From: Bacillota bacterium
Lineage (GTDB): Bacteria > Bacillota > Clostridia > Christensenellales > CAG-138
Direction of reading: 5' to 3'
Assembly: GCA_023453725.1 (NCBI GenBank)
Contig: JAEXTB010000143.1
Location: 1 to 11,122, forward strand
DNA length: 11,122 bases
Within the stretch, counting starts at the first letter, position 1. Each line of letters starts with the position of its first letter. Position numbers and translations under genes: made by a program. The notes under the pieces were generated by a model. That model did no database searches. It had not been told where the DNA came from and saw nothing but the letters and a program-made list of their open reading frames with translations. Of this stretch, positions 6,025 through 11,122 are shown piece by piece.

Positions 6025-6052
6025 ATTCTATGCTGGGCAAAAAGGAACATGC
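6025..6052 (-). promoter_or_regulatory. Possible mother-cell sigma-E-type promoter of the SleC-like gene
   Basis: The minus strand reads GCATGTT (6052-6046), 13 nt, then CATAGAAT (6032-6025). Against the Bacillus sigma-E consensus (KMATATT, about 14 nt, CATACAHT) this is six of seven and seven of eight. CATAGAATA also fits a sigma-K -10. The same bases contain TAGAAT, a sigma-A-like -10 without a -35. The start point near 6018 would give a leader of about 32 nt. Mother-cell expression would suit a cortex-lytic enzyme. Confidence 0.4.
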
Positions 6053-6064
6053 TTAAAGGACAGG

Positions 6065-7264
6065 CTATTGCGCCCGCGCTTTAGAAAGCAGCAGGACAAA
6101 AATGAGCATGGGCAGTAACAGCAGGGCGAGTATAGGAAACATGGGCAGATAGGTGCCGTTTGTCGCATGTATGTTGCCGGCAATGATGGGGCCGATAAAA
6201 GCGCCCAATATGGCGTGTAGCGTTACAACGCTGTAATTGATGGCGTAATGGCGGCTGCCATAAAGCTCGCGGGTGGCGGAAGCCGCGATTGAAGGAAGGC
6301 CGCCGTAGCCGGCACCCAGCGCCACGAGACCGGCCACTAAAAGCACGGCGTTTTTCACAAGCAGGGCGGCGTATAACAGGCCAATGGACAGCGCAACCAG
6401 CAGAAAATTGAAAAGCATGGTTTTGGACCGGCCGTATTTGTCGAATGCTGCGCCAAACAGAAGGCGGCTTAGGCCGTTGCTGGCAGAAACAATGCCGGAA
6501 GCAACCGCGGTAAGGGAAACGGCACCCACCTCTACCGCAAGGGGCACCGCCTGGCCCACCATGGCAAGTCCCAGCGCACTGGCGATCACGCACCAGAAAA
6601 ACAGCACCCAGAAGGAAGGCATGCTTATAAGACGCCGGGGGTGGATTTCTCCAAGGGAAGAAGTCTCAGTGTGGTTTCCCGGATTGGGCAGAAGGAGAAG
6701 TTCCGCCTCAGATGGGGCACGCACAAGCGATGCCGCAAGAAACAGGGCAAGGGAGAACAGCGCCGCAAACACAAGGAATGTCATGCGCCAGCCAAATGCG
6801 CCGATCAAAAGCGAAGCCCCGGAGCCTAACAACAGCGCCCCAAGCCCAAAACCCAGCAACAGCATGCCCGAGCAAAAGCCCGGCTTTTCCGGGAACCAGC
6901 GCGCAACAGTAGAGAGTATGGCGTTATATCCAAGGCCGACGCCATGCCCGCACAGCACGCCATAGGAGAGATAGAGTCCCCATAAATCTGTGACACGGGA
7001 GGCAAGGAAAAAACCGGACAGCATGCACACGGCGCAAAGGCGCAATACAAACCGGCTGGATTTTGTGCGCAGCAAAAGGCCGCTGACAAACCCACCCACA
7101 CAGAAAAAGCTCATGGAGAATGTAAACACCAAAGAGGTTTGGGATCGGTTCCAGGAAAACATATCCTCAAGGGGCTTTACAAATATGGACCAGCCATAGA
7201 TCAGGCCTAAAAACAGCAGCGCTGCAGCACCGTACAACAATTGCAAATTCCGCTTTCGTTCCAT
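6065..7264 (-). CDS. MFS transporter, OFA (oxalate/formate antiporter-like) family
   Basis: This 399-residue protein has about twelve hydrophobic segments in two halves separated by a hydrophilic loop near residues 190-215, the usual MFS layout. The N-terminal YGWSIFVKPLEDMFSWNRSQ is typical of the OFA family, which includes oxalate/formate exchangers and many carboxylate transporters of unknown substrate. FDKYGRSKTM in the second half is the MFS loop motif. The start at 7264 is supported by AAGGGAG 6 nt upstream (ATGGAACG...). It is divergent from the glycosidase operon and followed on the same strand, after 78 bp, by the SleC-like gene. Substrate unknown; a sugar role is not supported by the family. 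Confidence 0.85.
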   Translation of the reverse strand: MERKRNLQLLYGAAALLFLGLIYGWSIFVKPLEDMFSWNRSQTSLVFTFSMSFFCVGGFVSGLLLRTKSSRFVLRLCAVCMLSGFFLASRVTDLWGLYLSYGVLCGHGVGLGYNAILSTVARWFPEKPGFCSGMLLLGFGLGALLLGSGASLLIGAFGWRMTFLVFAALFSLALFLAASLVRAPSEAELLLLPNPGNHTETSSLGEIHPRRLISMPSFWVLFFWCVIASALGLAMVGQAVPLAVEVGAVSLTAVASGIVSASNGLSRLLFGAAFDKYGRSKTMLFNFLLVALSIGLLYAALLVKNAVLLVAGLVALGAGYGGLPSIAASATRELYGSRHYAINYSVVTLHAILGAFIGPIIAGNIHATNGTYLPMFPILALLLLPMLIFVLLLSKARAQ

Positions 7265-7340
7265 GGAAACTCCCTTCTTGTTGCAAACATGCAGGAGATG
7301 TGTAGTATCTGTCGTGTACCTAAAAAACAGGATCGAAACC

Positions 7341-7369
7341 ATTCTACGCGCACGCGGGAGTCGCGTCAA
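7341..7369 (-). promoter_or_regulatory. Sigma-A-type promoter of the MFS transporter gene
   Basis: The minus strand has TTGACG (7369-7364), a 17-bp spacer and TAGAAT (7346-7341), each five of six to consensus. Transcription would begin near 7334, about 70 nt before the ATG. The spacer region contains ACGCG (7366-7362) and CGCGT (7356-7352) as inverted arms, a possible operator. Confidence 0.65.
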
Positions 7370-7406
7370 TGCATGCGGTAAAACTGCCCGCTTTCTACTG
7401 CCGTAC

Positions 7407-7436
7407 TGGCGGAATATGGATGGGATATGGTATACT
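7407..7436 (+). promoter_or_regulatory. Extended -10 promoter of the glycosidase operon
   Basis: TATACT (7431-7436) is preceded by TG at 7428-7429, giving the extended -10 form TGnTATACT, which tolerates the poor -35 (TGGCGG, 7407-7412, 18-bp spacer). The start near 7443 leaves a leader of about 84 nt. The ATATGG repeats at 7414-7430 could be regulator contacts. No catabolite-response (cre) element is recognisable. Confidence 0.5.
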
Positions 7437-7526
7437 TTTCTTGTTCGTTTCACAGGCATTTTTCTTATCGTTTTGTATCTGTACTACATGTTTGAATAAC
7501 AGAAAACTGAAATGGGAGGACGGGGT

Positions 7527-8828
7527 ATGGGAAGCTTCCGTTTGCCGGAGAACATGCGCCTTGGCGTGGCGGCTGCCGCCACACAGATCGAGGGCGGAGA
7601 CACCAACAATAGTTGGTATGCATGGTACAAAGAAGGCCATATCAAGGACGGGTCCGATCCTTCCCATGCAGCGGGCCACTATGACCGGTGGGAAGATGAC
7701 GCCGCGCTGATGAAGGAACTCGGCATTCAAATTTACCGTATGGGCATCGAGTGGAGCCGGATTGAGCCGGAAGAAGGCAAATTTGATGAGGCGGCACTTG
7801 CCCATTACCGCGCGGAGATTGCGCTGCTCCGTTCTTATGGCATAGACGTCCTGTTGACATTACACCACTTTACCAATCCGCTATGGTTTGAAGAAAGGGG
7901 CGCATTTTTGTGGCCTGATGCCAAGGCGGCATTCCTCCGTTTTGTAGAGCGCGTGGTCTCATATTTAGGGGATCTCGTGGAGGATTACGTCACCATCAAT
8001 GAGCCAAACGTGTACGCAACCCTCGGCTATTTCTATGGAGAATGGCCGCCGGGACAGCGCTCGTTTTCCAAGACCATGCAGGTCATGCGTACGCTGGCTG
8101 GCTGTCATATCGGGGCATATGGGCGCATCCACCGTATCCGAAAGGAGATGGGCATGGCGCAGACACGGGTCGGCTTTGCGCATCACATGCGGGTGTTCGC
8201 GCCTCAGCAGAAAAATAATCCCGTGCACCGCATGGGAGCGAAGCTTTCGGAATGGTTTTTCCAAACGGCGCTTGAGCGGCTGTTTTATGAAGGAAAGGGC
8301 GCGTTCCTGCTTGGCAGCCCGCAGGGCGTAAAGCCTGGGCTGTACTGTGATTTCCACGGGCTTAACTATTACACTCGCTCGACGGTTGCAGGCATCGGCG
8401 ATGGCGTAAGAAAGAATGCACCCGTCAATGACCTTGGCTGGGAAATCTACCCCGACGGCATTGTGGAGTGCGTAGCCCATCTTTACAAGCTTTATAAATT
8501 GCCCGTTTATATTACGGAGAACGGTACGTGTGACAATACGGACGCCTTCCGCAGCCGCTATATCGCGGAGCATCTGGAGGCGCTTACAAAAAGCGGTCTT
8601 CCGGTGGAGCGGTATTACCACTGGTGCTTTACGGACAACTTTGAGTGGTTGGAGGGCGAAAGCTCCCGCTTTGGCATTGTACATACGGAGTATCAAACAC
8701 TTCACCGTACCATCAAGGAGAGCGGGCGCTTCTTTGCTTCCATCATTGCCGAACATGGCGTAAGTCAAGCGCTTCATGCGCAGTACTGTAACGTGCCCTA
8801 CCGCACAAATGGGGAGGGAAAGGCATGA
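7527..8828 (+). CDS. Glycoside hydrolase family 1 beta-glycosidase
   Basis: This 433-residue (beta/alpha)8-barrel enzyme is expected to hydrolyse beta-linked glucosides or galactosides with retention. The acid/base Glu159 is in TINEPN and the nucleophile Glu331 in YITENGT. Other family marks are ATQIEGG at the N-terminus, LTLHHFTNPLWF, HGLNYYTRS and CFTDNFEWLEGESSRFG. The FEW-x-EG motif favours non-phosphorylated substrates; phospho-beta-glycosidases carry a different, Ser-containing loop there. It is slightly short for the family. The start is the ATG at 7527, with GGGAGGA 6 nt upstream; an in-frame ATG at 7512 overlaps that site. There is no signal peptide, so it works in the cytoplasm. It is the first gene of the operon and overlaps the next by ATGA. 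Confidence 0.93.
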   Translation: MGSFRLPENMRLGVAAAATQIEGGDTNNSWYAWYKEGHIKDGSDPSHAAGHYDRWEDDAALMKELGIQIYRMGIEWSRIEPEEGKFDEAALAHYRAEIALLRSYGIDVLLTLHHFTNPLWFEERGAFLWPDAKAAFLRFVERVVSYLGDLVEDYVTINEPNVYATLGYFYGEWPPGQRSFSKTMQVMRTLAGCHIGAYGRIHRIRKEMGMAQTRVGFAHHMRVFAPQQKNNPVHRMGAKLSEWFFQTALERLFYEGKGAFLLGSPQGVKPGLYCDFHGLNYYTRSTVAGIGDGVRKNAPVNDLGWEIYPDGIVECVAHLYKLYKLPVYITENGTCDNTDAFRSRYIAEHLEALTKSGLPVERYYHWCFTDNFEWLEGESSRFGIVHTEYQTLHRTIKESGRFFASIIAEHGVSQALHAQYCNVPYRTNGEGKA

Positions 8829-10456
8829 CAACGCCCATGTGGTGGAAGGAGCGGGTGGTTTACCAAATCTATCCGCGCAGCTTTTGCGACAGCAACGGGG
8901 ACGGAATAGGAGACATCCCGGGGATCATCAGCAAGCTTGATATGCTCAAAGATCTGGGGGTCGGTATCCTGTGGCTTTCTCCCGTCTACTGCTCGCCCAA
9001 TGAGGACAATGGATACGACATCAGCGATTACCGCAATATCAACCCGGAATTTGGAACAATGGCGGACATGGACCGCCTGATTACCGAAGCGGGCAAGCGC
9101 GATATCCGCATTGTGATGGACCTTGTCATCAATCACACCTCAAAAGAACACGAATGGTTCCAAAAGAGCCGCGAGAAAAACAGCCCTTACCGGGACTATT
9201 ACATCTGGCGGCCGGGTAAGGGGGAAGGGAAGCCCCCCAACAACTGGACGAGTTTTTTTGCCGAGGATTGTTGGGAATATGACGAAAAAAGCGGCGAATA
9301 TTACCTGCACCTGTTTGCGCGCGGCATGCCGGACCTCAACTACCACAACCCGCGCGTGGTGGAGGAAGTAAAGGATATTCTGCTCTTCTGGCTCAACAAA
9401 GGAATTTCCGGCTTCCGGTGCGACGTCATCAACGTCATCTATAAAACCTCCCTTGCGGACGGAAAGAAAAAACTGATCTTAACGGGCAGCGAACATTATA
9501 TTTCACAGCCCGGCTGCCACAAACTGCTCTCTGAGTTCCGGCGGGATGTGCTCGATGGGTACGATTGTTTTACCGTAGGAGAAACGGTATTTGTCACGCC
9601 CGAGATGGGGAAGGACTTATGTGACCCAAGACGCAAAGAGCTTGATATGATATTCACGTTCGAGCATATGGAGACTGACCAAGTCATAGTCAAATGGTTT
9701 AGGACCCGCTTTCAGCCGCAGAAGTTTGCAAAGACAATCGTCAAATGGCAGGCGGCGCTGGAGTGGAACGCAAACTACTTGGAAAACCACGACCAGCCCC
9801 GCAGTGTTTCCCGCTTTGGCGATGACAAAACGTATTGGAAGCAGAGCGCAAAGCTTCTGCTTACACTTCTTATGACACTGCGCGGCACGCCCTACTTATA
9901 CCAGGGGCAGGAAATCGGTATGACGAACTTTGATTTTACTTCCATGGACGATATCAGGGATGTGGAAAGTCACAACGTCTACCGGCTGGCGAAAAAACTC
10001 CATTTGCCCCGCAGCTACCGCTGGAAGATGATGCAGCGCACCAGCCGCGATAACGCCCGCACACCCGTGCAGTGGGACGATACCCCGAATGCAGGGTTTA
10101 CGGCGGGTACGCCATGGATCAAGGTCAACGGCAACTATCGGAACATCAACATGGCGCAGCAAATGGGGGATGAAACCTCCATCCGCAGCTTCTGTAAGAA
10201 ACTGATTGCGCTGCGCGCGGGTGATGGAGCATTGCTTTACGGAGAATTCTCTGTTCTGGCGGTGACAAAGGAACTGTTTGCCTACCGCCGCACATTAAAT
10301 GGCAGGGCTTACACCGTGCTGTTAAACTGGTCACAAAAGACAATAGAAGCAGATTACCGGGGCAAGCTCATGCTCTCCAACTACGGCGAAGATGCGTACT
10401 CCGGAACACTTAAGCCTTATGAAGCGGTGCTGTTATATAACGAGGGCACGCTATGA
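8825..10456 (+). CDS. GH13 oligo-1,6-glucosidase / alpha-glucosidase
   Basis: This 543-residue cytosolic enzyme belongs to the MalL-type GH13 group (subfamily 31) that releases glucose from alpha-glucosidic oligosaccharides. Conserved regions are all present: the metal loop DSNGDGIGD, region I DLVINH, region II GFRCDVIN with nucleophile Asp200, region III VGET with acid/base Glu253, and region IV ENHDQPR with stabiliser Asp323. MPDLNYHN is also there. Val201 directly after the nucleophile is the residue associated with alpha-1,6 preference; maltases have Thr or Ala. Isomaltose-type or alpha-1,6 activity is therefore likely, but is inference. A C-terminal beta domain follows residue 470. The start ATG lies in the 4-bp overlap with the GH1 gene, with GGGAGGG just upstream, and its own stop overlaps the next start. 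Confidence 0.93.
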   Translation: MTTPMWWKERVVYQIYPRSFCDSNGDGIGDIPGIISKLDMLKDLGVGILWLSPVYCSPNEDNGYDISDYRNINPEFGTMADMDRLITEAGKRDIRIVMDLVINHTSKEHEWFQKSREKNSPYRDYYIWRPGKGEGKPPNNWTSFFAEDCWEYDEKSGEYYLHLFARGMPDLNYHNPRVVEEVKDILLFWLNKGISGFRCDVINVIYKTSLADGKKKLILTGSEHYISQPGCHKLLSEFRRDVLDGYDCFTVGETVFVTPEMGKDLCDPRRKELDMIFTFEHMETDQVIVKWFRTRFQPQKFAKTIVKWQAALEWNANYLENHDQPRSVSRFGDDKTYWKQSAKLLLTLLMTLRGTPYLYQGQEIGMTNFDFTSMDDIRDVESHNVYRLAKKLHLPRSYRWKMMQRTSRDNARTPVQWDDTPNAGFTAGTPWIKVNGNYRNINMAQQMGDETSIRSFCKKLIALRAGDGALLYGEFSVLAVTKELFAYRRTLNGRAYTVLLNWSQKTIEADYRGKLMLSNYGEDAYSGTLKPYEAVLLYNEGTL

Positions 10457-11122
10457 GCGGCTTTATTGCGGAAGAGAACGGCGTATTTCGCCTGAATACC
10501 AACAACACCAGCTACTGGTTTCGTATCACTAGCTTCGGCCATGTAGAGCACATCCATTATGGCGAGCGGCTGCAGACAGGCGAAATTGAACCGCTGCTTT
10601 TAAAACGCACGGCCTATACCGGCAGCACCGTGCTCTATGACCAAACCGATACGACGTATTCTCTTGATACGCTGCTTTTAGAGTGGAGCGGCATTGGAAA
10701 GGGCGATTTCAGGCAAACACCGGCGGAATTATTGATGCCGGACGGCACGTTTACGGCGGATTTTACCTACAAGAGTTACGCGATAGTTGCGGGCACAGCT
10801 GCGCCAAATGAGCTGCCCGGCGCATACGGAGGGGAAGCGGAATGCGAGACGCTCTGTATATCTTTGGAGGACACGCAAGCAAACGTGGAGTTGAGCCTCT
10901 ATTACACCGCGTTTCCGGAAACGGACGTCATTACCCGCCGCTGCGTATTAAAAAACAACAATGAAAAGCAGCTTAGTATCCGGCGGCTGATGAGCATGAT
11001 GCTTGATATACCCAACCGCAATTACCAGATGGCGACGTTTGACGGCGGGTGGATCAAAGAGGCGCACCGGCATGATAGGCCGCTGCAATACGGCATGTTT
11101 GTCAACGAAAGCACAACAGGTG
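10453..11122 (+). CDS. GH36 alpha-galactosidase, N-terminal part (cut by window edge)
   Basis: The reading frame is open from the ATG at 10453 to the window end (223 codons), overlapping the GH13 stop by ATGA. The translation matches the beta-sandwich N-terminal domain of GH36 alpha-galactosidases: TYSLDTLLLEWSGIGKGDFR, ETLCISLED, VELSLYYTAFPETDVITRR and RRLMSMMLDIPN. Full enzymes are about 730 residues, and the catalytic barrel lies beyond the edge. It should remove alpha-1,6-galactose from raffinose-family oligosaccharides, melibiose or galactomannan fragments. No signal peptide is present. With the GH13 and GH1 genes it makes a cytosolic set for mixed alpha- and beta-linked plant oligosaccharides; the uptake system may lie downstream. 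Confidence 0.9.
   Translation, partial: MSGFIAEENGVFRLNTNNTSYWFRITSFGHVEHIHYGERLQTGEIEPLLLKRTAYTGSTVLYDQTDTTYSLDTLLLEWSGIGKGDFRQTPAELLMPDGTFTADFTYKSYAIVAGTAAPNELPGAYGGEAECETLCISLEDTQANVELSLYYTAFPETDVITRRCVLKNNNEKQLSIRRLMSMMLDIPNRNYQMATFDGGWIKEAHRHDRPLQYGMFVNESTTG

Noticed and set aside
7265..7526. Catabolite-response element (cre)
   Set aside because: No stretch close to the TGWAANCGNTNWCA consensus was found by eye.
1..11122. tRNA, rRNA, CRISPR array, insertion sequence or phage genes
   Set aside because: No tRNA-like cloverleaf, regularly spaced repeats, transposase or integrase motifs, or terminal repeats were seen.

Overview
The window looks like chromosomal DNA of an endospore-forming Clostridia-type Firmicute of moderate GC. 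The signs are a SleC-like spore cortex-lytic enzyme with SpoIID and peptidoglycan-binding domains, a DUF421/DUF4363 membrane-protein pair, a clostridial-style amidase with a bacterial SH3 domain, strong AGGAGG ribosome binding sites and sharp hairpin-plus-T terminators. A carbohydrate operon at the right edge fits a fermentative, plant-glycan or gut lifestyle, but the genus cannot be named from sequence alone.

Layout. Positions 1-266 hold no complete gene. They carry three 11-bp repeats that look like a Pho box (133-165), a -10 candidate and a strong terminator hairpin (25-59), all reading leftwards. This is either a short terminated RNA, an attenuated leader, or the start of a gene that leaves the window. 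Next come a small HD-domain hydrolase (minus, 267-764) and, divergent from it, a LysE-type exporter (plus, 931-1587). The 166 bp between them hold two promoter candidates and a perfect 9-bp-arm palindrome. The exporter converges on a DUF421-DUF4363 operon (minus, 2737-1633) whose two genes overlap by 8 bp.

Positions 2981-5986 form a probable spore-envelope block. An amidase-SH3 protein without a signal peptide (plus) is followed 4 nt later by an uncharacterised Cys-containing small protein (plus). Facing them across a shared bidirectional terminator is the SleC-like protein (minus), preceded by a sequence resembling a mother-cell sigma-E promoter. Neither the amidase nor the SleC-like protein has an export signal, which fits delivery to the forming spore from the mother cell.

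An MFS transporter of OFA type (minus, 6065-7264) lies behind the SleC-like gene. Divergent from it is a tightly coupled glycosidase operon (plus): a GH1 beta-glycosidase, a GH13 oligo-1,6-glucosidase/alpha-glucosidase and the start of a GH36 alpha-galactosidase cut by the right edge. Both junctions in this operon are 4-bp ATGA overlaps. None of the three has a signal peptide, so the operon should act on imported oligosaccharides in the cytoplasm.

No tRNA, rRNA, CRISPR array, insertion sequence or transposase is visible. The least understood parts are the left-edge Pho-box/terminator unit, the uncharacterised gene at 3720-4262, the amidase with an altered zinc-site motif, and the 797-820 palindrome.
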